Origin: Clostridia bacterium
GTDB taxonomy: Bacteria; Bacillota; Clostridia; Christensenellales; CAG-138
Length of the DNA: 64,000 nucleotides
NCBI GenBank assembly: GCA_003246365.1
Contig: QKAN01000158.1
Span: 1-64,000, forward strand
Direction: 5' to 3'
The notes beneath the pieces are model-generated. The model made no database searches and was not told the origin of the DNA. It saw only the letters and a program-made list of their open reading frames with translations. Position 1 is the stretch's first letter. Each line of letters opens with the position of its first letter. A program made the position numbers and the translations under genes. This document shows positions 1 through 8,854 of the stretch, one piece after another.

Positions 1-73
1 AGAACATCAATGCTTAGGAACTAGTATCAATTATTGGTAGATGTTGCGCTTAGAAAAAAGCACACGAAAGAAT

Positions 74-274
74 TTAATAAGTTTCTTCAATTGGAGGTAA
101 TATTTCGTCTAAACGTATTTCAACAGAATCATCAAAAGTTCCGTGTCTATGCCATTTTTTATTCGTAGTGAGAACAATGATGATTGAGGGAGAGTAAGAA
201 ACGTGCTTGTCTTCAACGGCGAACTCAATAATCTTTCCGACTCCTATTTTGATGATCTCATTTCCATCTTTAGA
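74..274 (-). pseudogene. Remnant of an unidentified CDS; frame ends ...SIIIVLTTNKKWHRHGTFDDSVEIRLDEILPPIEETY*
   Basis: Open minus-strand frame of about 67 codons with no ATG and in-frame stops just upstream (TGA at 275-277, further stops before that); AT-rich sequence. Confidence 0.35.
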
Positions 275-594
275 TCAAATTATTTACGGAGAATTTTATA
301 GTGCAATTTGATTACCATCTTGAAGTGTTAATTATATAATCCATTTTACAGCATTTCTAGATTTTTACAAAGCAGTTTATTCCACTAAGCTAATGCAGTT
401 TAACGCATAATTTGGTCTTTTGCCTTGTCGCTATTTCAATTGCTTAGGAACACTGTATTTGTTACTATCGTCAAAATCGCAAAGCAGTGGATACATCGGA
501 TGCTTGGTGATGTCGTGCTTTCGCGAATAAAACGGATGAACACCCAGCAACTGTAGAATGCACTGAGAAATCATCTAAAAAGATCGATATAAAC

Positions 595-627
595 AAAAAA
601 TCCGCACTACCAGCGTGCGGATTTTTT
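595..627. terminator. Rho-independent terminator, possibly bidirectional
   Basis: AATCCGCAC ... GTGCGGATT stem flanked by A-run and T-run, just 3' of the minus-strand kinase gene. Confidence 0.75.
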
Positions 628-642
628 ATCTCAAATTTTTGT

Positions 643-2016
643 TCAACTCTCCGAACTGCGTTCCTTCGGAACCCAAATCGTAAACGCACTTCCAGCGCCA
701 ACTTTGGACTCTAACTCGATTCGCCCACCGATCTTGCTCAGATTCTCCTGAACAATGTATAGGCCGAGGCCTTCGCCGTTTGTGCCGTGCGAGCGTTCGC
801 CGCGGTAGTATGCGTCGAAAATCTTCGCCTGCTCCTGCGGCGCAATCCCGATTCCGGTGTCCTGTATGGCAATCGCCAGTTCGCGATCATTCTCGTGATA
901 GCTGACCGTAACCGAACCACCGGACGGAGTGAACTTGTACGCATTGGTCAGAATGTTATAAATCGCTTGACTCAAACGATAAAAATCGGTCTCCACTGTG
1001 ATTTTTTGCTGCGTGTTCACCAGCAGGGCGAGCGGCTTTTTGTCGAACTGCGCTTTCAACCCCGCGACGATCTGCCGGATCAGGCCGGAGATTTCCACTT
1101 GGGTGAATGTGACCGGGTCGATCTCTTTTTCCGCGTCGATGAGTCCGCTCATATTTGTAATGATGGACGAAAGATTCTCAATCTGCGCTTCGCAGGTCTG
1201 AATCTCCTCCGGTGTAAACTGAATGACGCCGTCTTGAAACCCTTCCAGATGCGTGCGCAAAATCGTCAGCGGTGTTCTGGTTTGGTGCACCAGCTCGTCG
1301 ACGAGCTTCTTCCGGCTGGTTTGCTTCAGCAAAAGGCGGGAATGCAGCGTTTCCAGACTCTGTTGGATCGATTGAATTTCGATGATGTTGGACTTCGGCA
1401 GATCGGAAGGATTGCCAAGGTCGATGTTGACCGCCTGCTGCGCGGTCTGCGTCAGGTCCTTGCTCATGCGGCGGCTGAAATATTTGCTCAGTAAAAACAC
1501 AAGCGCAAACGCGATGCCGAACGAAAAAACACTGTTTATGATCAGCGAACGCGTGAAATTTCTGGTTGCGAGCGAACTGCCGATGGAACTGTATCGCGTG
1601 ATGTTCAACTTGCCGATGACGACTCCGTTTTGCGTGATGTCGATCGAATCGACTTCTTGCGCAGCGGTTTGCACAAACCGGCCCATCATTCCGCTGCGCA
1701 TCATGCCCATCATCGTGTCGTCGTCCGAACCGACGTCCGCGAGGAGCGTTCCATCCGCGCTGTAAAGCCGGATGCGGTTGATCGGATCGCTCAGGTGCGA
1801 CTCAAGCTGCATTTCCAGCTGCGAACTCGAATACTCCCCGGTGCTCAGCGCTTCCGTAGAAAACGCGACAACCTGGGACACATGCTGATTATAATTTTCT
1901 GTGGAATAGTCGATAAAATAGCGGTTGATCAGGGCGCTGAACACGAAGGAATTCACAATGACGGAAAGCGCGGCCGACAGCATCAGCGCGAGCATCCATT
2001 GACGCTTGACACTCAT
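643..2016 (-). CDS. Membrane sensor histidine kinase with Met-rich extracytoplasmic loop
   Basis: Two TM segments; H-box LVDELVHQTRTPLTIL; N/G boxes NILTNAYKFTP, DTGIGIAPQEQAKIFDAYYRGE, GEGLGLYIV. Confidence 0.92.
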   Translation of the reverse strand: MSVKRQWMLALMLSAALSVIVNSFVFSALINRYFIDYSTENYNQHVSQVVAFSTEALSTGEYSSSQLEMQLESHLSDPINRIRLYSADGTLLADVGSDDDTMMGMMRSGMMGRFVQTAAQEVDSIDITQNGVVIGKLNITRYSSIGSSLATRNFTRSLIINSVFSFGIAFALVFLLSKYFSRRMSKDLTQTAQQAVNIDLGNPSDLPKSNIIEIQSIQQSLETLHSRLLLKQTSRKKLVDELVHQTRTPLTILRTHLEGFQDGVIQFTPEEIQTCEAQIENLSSIITNMSGLIDAEKEIDPVTFTQVEISGLIRQIVAGLKAQFDKKPLALLVNTQQKITVETDFYRLSQAIYNILTNAYKFTPSGGSVTVSYHENDRELAIAIQDTGIGIAPQEQAKIFDAYYRGERSHGTNGEGLGLYIVQENLSKIGGRIELESKVGAGSAFTIWVPKERSSES

Positions 2017-2699
2017 TGCGGTTTTCCTCCAAACAAATATCCGGCGCCGTATTTCGTGACAAGGATCTGCGGATTGCGCGGATCGATTTCTATTTTTTGC
2101 CGGATTTTCTTGATATAACTGTCGATATTCCGGTCGTAGCCTTCGTAGTCGTCGCCGTATGCCTGCTCAATGAGCTGTTCGCGGGACATCACGCGCCCCT
2201 GATTGCGAAACAGAGCCTGCAACAGTTGATATTCGGCTGTGGTCAGCGGGATCTCATTTTCGCCGCAGTAGAGTTTCATGCTGGCAGTGTGCAGGCTTAA
2301 GCCTTCATAGCGATAAATGATTTCGTCCGATTCGTGATAGACGCGCGTCAGCAGGCGGCGGATGCGCAGCATCAGCTCTTTAACGCTGAACGGCTTGACC
2401 ACATAATCGTCCACGCCGGTTCGAAAACCGCGCACACGGTCTACTTCGTCCTGCCGCGCGGTCAGCATGATGATGGGCAGTTCGGACACGTTGCGAATCT
2501 CCCGAAGCACCTCAAACCCGTCGATGCCGGGCATCATCACGTCCAAAAGAACGAGGTGGACGGTGTGATTGTTGAAGAGTTCCAGCGCCTGGAAACCATC
2601 GCTCGCGGTCAGAACAAGATAGCCCTCTTTGAGAAGATACTGTTCTACGATCGAGCGGATTTCCGCCTGGTCTTCTACAACTAAAATCTGATATCGCAC
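2013..2699 (-). CDS. OmpR/PhoB-family response regulator
   Basis: REC domain (ILVVEDQAEIR, LVLLDVMMPGIDG, KPF) plus winged-helix C-terminus (RNIDSYIKKIRQKIE..YGAGYLF); overlaps the kinase gene by 4 nt. Confidence 0.93.
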   Translation of the reverse strand: MRYQILVVEDQAEIRSIVEQYLLKEGYLVLTASDGFQALELFNNHTVHLVLLDVMMPGIDGFEVLREIRNVSELPIIMLTARQDEVDRVRGFRTGVDDYVVKPFSVKELMLRIRRLLTRVYHESDEIIYRYEGLSLHTASMKLYCGENEIPLTTAEYQLLQALFRNQGRVMSREQLIEQAYGDDYEGYDRNIDSYIKKIRQKIEIDPRNPQILVTKYGAGYLFGGKPQ

Positions 2700-2733
2700 C
2701 GTTCCACCTCGTCGTGTTTCGCCCGCTCAGCAA

Positions 2734-2979
2734 TTATTTGCCGAGGACATCTTTCATCTTGGTGTATTCTTCTTCGGTCAGTTCGCCTTTGATATAGCGA
2801 AGCTTCAATGCTTCCGCGGCGGCATCGTTCGAGCCGTGTTTCTTCTTGGACGCGAGCACGATGACAACCACCAGAGCCGCGACGAACAGCACGCCAAGAC
2901 CGATCCATACGCCGGGATACATATACCCGAACCCTCCGCAAAATGTGCCGAAGCTGCTAAAACCTCTTGATAACATCAT
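2734..2979 (-). CDS. SHOCT-domain small membrane protein
   Basis: N-terminal TM; C-terminus ALKLRYIKGELTEEEYTKMKDVLGK matches the SHOCT pattern. Confidence 0.8.
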   Translation of the reverse strand: MMLSRGFSSFGTFCGGFGYMYPGVWIGLGVLFVAALVVVIVLASKKKHGSNDAAAEALKLRYIKGELTEEEYTKMKDVLGK

Positions 2980-3026
2980 TGTATCATACCTCCTGTAAAA
3001 TTATTTGATTTCGTGTTTTGGTTTCG

Positions 3027-3209
3027 TCATTCGCTGATGACTTTTTGCATTTTTCTGTATTCTTCTTCGGTGATTTCTCCGTTGACGAAGCGCTTTAACA
3101 GCAATTCTTCGGGTGTTTCACCGGACTTGGTCCAATCGCTCACTTTTTTGCCCGACTTTGCGAACACCAGATAAACGATGAGGCCGACTAACAATAGCCA
3201 GATATACAT
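3027..3209 (-). CDS. SHOCT-domain small membrane protein
   Basis: TM then LLLKRFVNGEITEEEYRKMQKVISE. Confidence 0.78.
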   Translation of the reverse strand: MYIWLLLVGLIVYLVFAKSGKKVSDWTKSGETPEELLLKRFVNGEITEEEYRKMQKVISE

Positions 3210-3233
3210 GATTTCTACTGCCGCCTTTCCGTA

Positions 3234-3656
3234 TTAGTCCCAGTTGTAACCGCGCATCATACCGCGTCCATAGGTTCCGCCGTACGAGCCATAGCTGTCA
3301 TCCAGATCGTATCCGACATAGCAGCCGTTCATCATTCCGTAACCGTAAGCGTATCCGTTTTCGGCGTATTCGGCGGCCATTTCATCCAGACGCTCCAGAG
3401 CAAGCTGCGCTTGTGCATCGGTCAGGAGCCCGTCCGCGAGCATGGTGTTGATCGTTTCTTTTCGCAGGTCGATCATCTTTTGAAACGATGCATCCAGATC
3501 CGCCTGTTGCTGCTGTGTCAGCTCCTGCTGATAACCATAGGCCACGGAACTTTCACGGACTGCGACGCGCGCAGGAGAGTTGACGATCAGTACATACGCG
3601 GCAACGGGAACGAGCGCGAGTACGGCAATTGCGATGATGAGTAATGCCTTTTTCAT
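3234..3656 (-). CDS. DUF2680-like secreted/anchored protein with Gly/Tyr/Met-rich tail
   Basis: Signal/TM N-terminus; helical LTQQQQADLDASFQKMIDLRKETINTMLADGLLTDAQAQ region; tail YGYGMMNG...YGRGMMRGYNWD. Confidence 0.65.
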   Translation of the reverse strand: MKKALLIIAIAVLALVPVAAYVLIVNSPARVAVRESSVAYGYQQELTQQQQADLDASFQKMIDLRKETINTMLADGLLTDAQAQLALERLDEMAAEYAENGYAYGYGMMNGCYVGYDLDDSYGSYGGTYGRGMMRGYNWD

Positions 3657-3866
3657 GTTTTCACCCCCTTGTGGTTAATTGGTTGGTTGGATTCTGTACC
3701 CTTACTTTACCGGGAGAATATGATTGAATTATGATCGTACTTTTTTTGTAAAAAAATTATTTTGAAACATGGCGTACTTGCCGAAAACGCGGCAGCGATT
3801 GTGTTTTTGCGCGGAATGTTGTAAGGTTGTACTATTGTAAAAAACGAAGATTAAAGGCGGTACGGT

Positions 3867-4571
3867 TTGAACGGATTTCAGCAGACATATCAATTCCTCA
3901 TGTTCGACGTTGACAACACGCTGATGGATTTTTCCGCGGGAGAAAAGGCGGCGCTGTTTCAGACGATGGAGGAGCTCGGCACGCCGATTGGTGACGACGA
4001 TCATAAAAAGTATTTAGAGATCAACGCGGGCGTATGGTTGCGCTTTGAACAGGGGCTGCTGGACAGCAAGGCCGTGCAGCGCATTCGCTTTGAGGAGTTT
4101 GCGGAGCATCTGGATCGTGACCCCGCAGAGGCGCTGCTGCTGAACGACGCATATGTGGAGAATCTCGGCAAACAGGCGATCATGCTCGACGGCGCGATGG
4201 AAATGCTGCACAAACTCAAAGAGCGGTACCAAATCGCCGTTGTGACCAACGGGCTGCATCTGGTGCAGCGCGCGCGGCTCACGCGCTCCGGTTTGCTTCC
4301 GCTGTTGGACGGCGTTTTTATCTCGCAGGAGATGGGCGTGCAAAAGCCGGACAAAGCATATTTTGACGAGGTGTTCCGCACATATGGCGACCGGGATAAA
4401 CGCAAGTATCTCATGATTGGCGATTCGCTCTCTGCAGATATACAGGGAGGCATCAACGCGGGCGTTGACACCTGCTGGTATCATCCGTCCGGCACGGCGG
4501 CGGAAGGAGCGATAACGCCGACCTACACGGTGCGCGATTTTTCCGAAATGACGCGGCTGCTGTTGCCGTGA
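3867..4571 (+). CDS. yjjG: HAD-family noncanonical pyrimidine nucleotidase, YjjG type
   Basis: FLMFDVDNTLMDF, VVTNGLHLVQRARL, QKPDKAYFDEVF, MIGDSLSADIQGGINAGVDTCWYHP; TTG start after AAAGGCGG. Confidence 0.88.
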   Translation: MNGFQQTYQFLMFDVDNTLMDFSAGEKAALFQTMEELGTPIGDDDHKKYLEINAGVWLRFEQGLLDSKAVQRIRFEEFAEHLDRDPAEALLLNDAYVENLGKQAIMLDGAMEMLHKLKERYQIAVVTNGLHLVQRARLTRSGLLPLLDGVFISQEMGVQKPDKAYFDEVFRTYGDRDKRKYLMIGDSLSADIQGGINAGVDTCWYHPSGTAAEGAITPTYTVRDFSEMTRLLLP

Positions 4572-4662
4572 ACTCATGGTATTTGCGCAAATTCTCTGGC
4601 TTTTAGGGGCGAGATGCGCTAAGATAGAGAACAATATATGATTTCTCGGGAGGGGACATACT

Positions 4663-4980
4663 ATGGATCGGTTTGAACAGGTTACCGCCATTAAAAAGGC
4701 GAATGTGTATTACGACGGCAAGGTGACGAGCCGCACGGTGCTTTTCGCGGACGGCACAAAGAAGACGCTCGGCATCATTCTGCCCGGCGAATATTCCTTT
4801 GGCACGGCGGATAAAGAGATTATGGAGATTCTCGGCGGGTCGCTGCGCGCGCTGCTGCCGGGTGAAACGGAATGGGCGACGTTTGGCGAGGGGCAGACGT
4901 TTGAAGTGCCGGCCAACAGCCGATTTTCGGTGGTTGCGGACGGCGTTTGCGATTACTGCTGCTCATATGTAAAAGAATAA
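4663..4980 (+). CDS. ppnP: Pyrimidine/purine nucleoside phosphorylase (PpnP/DUF1255 family)
   Basis: Small cupin: [29 protein letters not shown]...[23 protein letters not shown]. Confidence 0.88.
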   Translation: MDRFEQVTAIKKANVYYDGKVTSRTVLFADGTKKTLGIILPGEYSFGTADKEIMEILGGSLRALLPGETEWATFGEGQTFEVPANSRFSVVADGVCDYCCSYVKE

Positions 4981-4993
4981 GAAGAAACAGCAC

Positions 4994-5036
4994 AAAAACG
5001 GACGGAATCGACAAGATTTCGCCCGTTTCTTTTTTT
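4994..5036 (+). terminator. Rho-independent terminator
   Basis: AACGG-CGGAATC ... GATTTCG-CCCGTT stem followed by TCTTTTTTT. Confidence 0.65.
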
Positions 5037-5103
5037 GCGGATCGATTGTAATATGAATACAGAATGCGCGCGTGCAAAACGCAGACGCGGCGGAGGGGAT
5101 AGT

Positions 5104-5637
5104 ATGCGAAACGTGGTGCTGTTTATTGCGATGAGCCTGGACGGATTTATCGCGGCAAAGGACGGCGGGGTGGACTGGCTGGTCGGGCAGGACCCGGACA
5201 GCACGGAGCCGGGGAGCTATCCGGCGTTTATCGCGGGCGTGAGCGACATCGTCATGGGGTACACGACGTACCACCAGCTCGCGACCGAACTTTGTCCCGG
5301 CGCATGGCCGTATCCGGACAAGACGACCTATGTGCTGACGCACCGCGAAGGGGAGACGGCGGAGGCAGGCGTCTCGTTTACGGACGAACCGCTGGACGCG
5401 CTCATCGGCAGGTTAAAGGTGCAGCAGGGCGGAGAGATTTGGATTTGCGGCGGCGCCGCCGTCGCAAACCAGTGCATCCGGCTGGGGCTGATCGACCGCT
5501 ACCACATCAGCGTGATTCCGGTGATTCGCGGGGGCGGGGTGCGGTTGTTTGAGGCGCTGGATGCGCCGATTCCGCTCAGGCTGATTTCGACCGAGAGTTA
5601 CAACGGGATTGTGGATTTGGTGTATGGGGAGAGGTAA
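5104..5637 (+). CDS. Dihydrofolate reductase / RibD C-terminal family protein
   Basis: MRNVVLFIAMSLDGFIAAKDGGVDWL...DIVMGYTTYHQL...EIWICGGAAVANQCIRLGLIDRYHISVIPVIRGGG. Start set at ATG 5104 inside the longer ORF. Confidence 0.88.
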   Translation: MRNVVLFIAMSLDGFIAAKDGGVDWLVGQDPDSTEPGSYPAFIAGVSDIVMGYTTYHQLATELCPGAWPYPDKTTYVLTHREGETAEAGVSFTDEPLDALIGRLKVQQGGEIWICGGAAVANQCIRLGLIDRYHISVIPVIRGGGVRLFEALDAPIPLRLISTESYNGIVDLVYGER

Positions 5638-5744
5638 AACAATTTATGTTGTCATGAGGGAAGCTATGAATTGACGATATAAAACATCGCAGTTTAAATT
5701 CAACGAAACAAACATTGAAAGCTGCTATTATTGTTGCGAATATA

Positions 5745-6341
5745 CTACACAATGCTTTCAATTGCGTTGACTAACTGATCAATGAAAATATAACAATTTG
5801 TAACCATTTCATCATCGATCTGCGTGAGCATTCCCGTTGGTTGATCAATATCTGACTCGTGAACAATCTTATTTCTACGGTTAACAATAATAGCTAGTTT
5901 AGCAGAGATGTCTTCTGCAGTAAAACCCATAATTGGAGATAAAGCGGACCACACTTTATTCACTTCTATTAATGATAATGCATATTCAACATTTCGAGGA
6001 GCTTGGAATGAAGATTTTGCATTCATTTGTTGCAAGTAACCATCAATTAAGAGTTCTCTATCAATTGTATTGTTTGCACAAATAATATTTTGTATTTGAA
6101 AAGAAGAAAAAGAAACGGGATTCTTGGGGGATAATGAACAAGAGAAGAACTTCGCAACAAACTTCTCTCGAACTAAATCATGCAGATATTTATCAAAACA
6201 ACTTATTATAAATGCATATTGCCACCTCAACAATTGAGACACGTCAAGATTCGGTGCTGCTTTTATTATGTAATTATATAAAGAAGAAATATCTGTTAAA
6301 TAAACAATACTTCGTTTATATGTCTTTAATGAGTTACTCAT
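5745..6341 (-). CDS. HEPN-domain (RiboL-PSP-HEPN-like) putative ribonuclease
   Basis: C-terminal RRNKIVHESD fits the HEPN Rx4-6H motif; all-helical. Start set at MSNSLKTYKRS (6341), which overlaps the stop of the ParA-like gene (ATGAGTAA). Confidence 0.65.
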   Translation of the reverse strand: MSNSLKTYKRSIVYLTDISSLYNYIIKAAPNLDVSQLLRWQYAFIISCFDKYLHDLVREKFVAKFFSCSLSPKNPVSFSSFQIQNIICANNTIDRELLIDGYLQQMNAKSSFQAPRNVEYALSLIEVNKVWSALSPIMGFTAEDISAKLAIIVNRRNKIVHESDIDQPTGMLTQIDDEMVTNCYIFIDQLVNAIESIV

Positions 6342-7374
6342 TTTCAATAAGTTCAACAACCCTTTCCGCAAAAATTCTAAACAATAATTTAAACCAAGAG
6401 AGGGTTTTCGCTTGTCCTTCGTGAGCGTGATCAAGTTTTAGTTCAAAAATTGGCAAAGACTTTTCATGCGATAACGCAATTAACTTATTAAAATTTGAAA
6501 ATTGTGCAAGACAATAATGATCATAATAGTCCTCAATGTGATTTGCTTTCTGAACCATGTTTCTATATGCTCTTTCGTATGCATCTTCGCTTAGCGTCAT
6601 ATTATTCTTTTTTAGATCTTCTATAAAAGTAGTAGTTATAACTGATGAAATTTTACTCATAAACCCAGCAAAGCTTGCTTGAGGATGACCACCAGATAGA
6701 TTAAAATCATTTATCGTATATCCTAAAAAACGAGGAGTGGTGTTAGAAATCTTATAAGTCGCTTCAGAGAATGAATCTCGAGCACTTTTTGCCCATGCTT
6801 CCCAAGAAGGTAGCACTCGAGATAGAGATTTGATTGCCATGGCAGAGAACACATCAGGTGCGGTAGGAATTATGAAAAAATCACTACTTAATAAGATGTC
6901 CTCGTTTATTGCGCTAAGACTTGGATTGAGATCAAAAATAGTATAATCAATACTATATTTTTTACAAGTTATATCTATTAAATAATTTATAGCACCAGGT
7001 AGATTCTGCATTGAGCCTAAAGAGTTTGACAATTGCATAGCAACACCAAGTTGCATTTCGTTTTCAGAAAAATCGATGTGACCAGGGCATAAAAACAAGC
7101 GTTCCTTGATTTCGATGCAATTTACTGGTGTAAGTAAACGCGGTTGTGATTTGAATGCTGGCGCTAATGCATCGTGTATATTTTCTTGAGATCCGGACTC
7201 ATAATATTTTTCAAATTCATCTTGACCTAACGCATATTGAGTGAGATTACACTGAGCATCGGCATCAACAAGTAAAATTCGCTTGCCAAGTGAAGCAAGA
7301 CTCCAACCTAGATTATATGATGTTGTTGTTTTTGAAACGCCACCCTTGTGATTAAATACTGCAATCCTCTTCAT
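6334..7374 (-). CDS. ParA/Soj-like P-loop ATPase
   Basis: Deviant Walker A FNHKGGVSKTTT; ILLVDADAQCNLT; YTIFDLNPSLSAINEDILLSSDFFIIPTAPDVFSAMAIKSL. Confidence 0.9.
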   Translation of the reverse strand: MKRIAVFNHKGGVSKTTTSYNLGWSLASLGKRILLVDADAQCNLTQYALGQDEFEKYYESGSQENIHDALAPAFKSQPRLLTPVNCIEIKERLFLCPGHIDFSENEMQLGVAMQLSNSLGSMQNLPGAINYLIDITCKKYSIDYTIFDLNPSLSAINEDILLSSDFFIIPTAPDVFSAMAIKSLSRVLPSWEAWAKSARDSFSEATYKISNTTPRFLGYTINDFNLSGGHPQASFAGFMSKISSVITTTFIEDLKKNNMTLSEDAYERAYRNMVQKANHIEDYYDHYCLAQFSNFNKLIALSHEKSLPIFELKLDHAHEGQAKTLSWFKLLFRIFAERVVELIENE

Positions 7375-7392
7375 AATTGACCTCTCTCAAAC

Positions 7393-7431
7393 TATACTGT
7401 TAATTATAGTATAAAAAGCAATTTTGATCAA
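7393..7431 (-). promoter_or_regulatory. Sigma-70-type promoter with overlapping inverted repeat for the ParA-like/HEPN operon
   Basis: Minus strand TTGATC (7431-7426), 17 nt, TATAAT (7408-7403); TATACT/AGTATA arms at 7393-7398 and 7408-7413 overlap the -10. Confidence 0.6.
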
Positions 7432-7438
7432 TTTGTTT

Positions 7439-7966
7439 TCACTCCCTCTCCCTCAACATCTCTTTCAACTCCGCAATCTCCGCCTCCATCCGGTGCAGAT
7501 GCTTCTGCATGTCGTCAATCTCCTGCTCGGCTTTGTAGTTGATCGCAAAGTCGATGATCGCCTCGTGCTTGTCCCGCGCGGCCTGTCGGTTCTGGCTCAT
7601 CATAATAATCGGCGCCTGAAACGCGGCGATGAACGAGAGGATGAGGTTGAGCAGAATGAACGGTTTCGGGTCAAACTGCACGCCTAAAAACGCGAGCGTA
7701 TTGATTAGAATCCAGAGGAAGAGAAACGTCGCGAAGATGATGATAAACGTCCAACTGCCGCCGAACGAGGCAACCTTGTCCGCCACGCGGTCGCTGCGCT
7801 TGGTGTGCAGTTCATAGTCCTCGTCCAGCCGGGCGGCGACGCGCTTTTCATAGCTCTCCACCATCTTGTCGATGCGGGAGAGCTTTTCGTCGTTCAACTC
7901 AATGCCGTAACCGCGAATCTTCGTTTTGCTTTCGGCTTTCGTCGAAATTTTATCCTTTTCCGTCGC
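7439..7966 (-). CDS. DUF1003 family membrane protein
   Basis: DRVADKVASFGGSWTFIIIFATFLFLWILINTLAF...DPKPFILLNLILSFIAAFQAPIIMMSQNRQAARDKHEA. Confidence 0.9.
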   Translation of the reverse strand, partial: ATEKDKISTKAESKTKIRGYGIELNDEKLSRIDKMVESYEKRVAARLDEDYELHTKRSDRVADKVASFGGSWTFIIIFATFLFLWILINTLAFLGVQFDPKPFILLNLILSFIAAFQAPIIMMSQNRQAARDKHEAIIDFAINYKAEQEIDDMQKHLHRMEAEIAELKEMLRERE

Positions 7967-8094
7967 CATACGCGTCGTCTCCTTGCATGCTGTGATAGCC
8001 ATATTTTATCAGCATCGGTTGTATTCGTAAACGGATTTTCGGCGCGGCGTGGTATAATGGTTCAAACGAAACCACGCAGGAAGGGGAAAACGAT

Positions 8095-8496
8095 ATGCTG
8101 CGCGAATTTTCGCTGTCTACGGGGCGTAACAGCTGGACGGAAGTGACCCAAACGGTGAAGGAGACGCTGCGCGAAAGCGGCGTGAAAAACGGCCTGTGCG
8201 TGGTTTATTGCCCGCATACGACGGCGGGAATCACCATCAACGAAAACGCCGATCCGGATGTGGTAAAAGACCTTGTGTTCGCCTTGGAAAAAACCTACCC
8301 CGACCGGCCGGAGTTTTGCCATATGGAGGGCAACAGCGCGGCGCACCTGAAGGCGAGCGTATTCGGCAGCAGCGCGACGGTCATCGTCCGCAACGGGCAG
8401 CTGCTGCTCGGCACCTGGCAGGGCATCTACTTTTGTGAGTTTGACGGCCCGCGTTCCCGTATGTTTTATGTGAAAGTTTTAGAGGAAAAAGCGTGA
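8095..8496 (+). CDS. yjbQ: YjbQ / UPF0047 family (secondary thiamine-phosphate synthase-like)
   Basis: GLCVVYCPHTTAGITINENADPDVVKDL...HMEGNSAAHLKASVFGSSATVIVRNGQLLLGTWQGIYFCEFDGPRSR. Confidence 0.93.
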   Translation: MLREFSLSTGRNSWTEVTQTVKETLRESGVKNGLCVVYCPHTTAGITINENADPDVVKDLVFALEKTYPDRPEFCHMEGNSAAHLKASVFGSSATVIVRNGQLLLGTWQGIYFCEFDGPRSRMFYVKVLEEKA

Positions 8497-8804
8497 ACAG
8501 CGTTCGAATCACCGTACTGAAACGGGAGTTTTATCCCGATCTGGCGGAGCAATATTTAAGCGAGGGCACGAGCGCCGGCGCCTGCCCTCTGCAAGCGGTT
8601 GGCGATGTGTTTCTCTATACCGGCAGCGCGGAAAAGCCGGATGGGCTTTGCCCCTGGGCGTGGATCGACCTGTATGCGTCGGTTGCGTCGCTGTATACCG
8701 GAGGTGACGAAAACACCTGGTATCGCGACGGCGGCACGCGCATCCTCTGCTGTACGGACGGGGTGCGTCCCGTTGTGTACAAGCTGGAACTGATTCGCTC
8801 CTGA
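8493..8804 (+). CDS. TIGR04076-like small protein
   Basis: VRITVLKREFYPDLAEQYL...CPWAWIDLYASVASLYTGG...RILCCTDGVRPVVYKLE; 4-nt overlap with yjbQ. Confidence 0.75.
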   Translation: MNSVRITVLKREFYPDLAEQYLSEGTSAGACPLQAVGDVFLYTGSAEKPDGLCPWAWIDLYASVASLYTGGDENTWYRDGGTRILCCTDGVRPVVYKLELIRS

Positions 8805-8813
8805 CAAATAAAA

Positions 8814-8840
8814 AACAGGAAAGCGAAACCGCCTTCCTGC
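8814..8840 (-). terminator. Rho-independent terminator
   Basis: Minus strand CAGGAAGGC-ggtttc-GCTTTCCTGTTTTTT. Confidence 0.65.
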
Positions 8841-8854
8841 AAAAGTGCACGCGC

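Noticed and set aside
11-455. Short repeated string GCTTAGGAAC near positions 12 and 442
   Set aside because: Only about 10-12 nt, in AT-rich sequence; too weak to call an insertion scar or direct repeat.
471-701. 76-aa minus-strand ORF
   Set aside because: Spans the terminator at 595-627 and overlaps the 3' end of the kinase gene; likely spurious.
787-1494. 235-aa plus-strand ORF
   Set aside because: Fully antisense to the sensor kinase gene; codon-structure artefact with no recognisable domain.
6334-7374. ParA-like gene as a plasmid or chromosome partition locus
   Set aside because: No parB-like gene and no parS-like repeats adjacent; partner is a HEPN-like protein, so a plain partition role is less likely.
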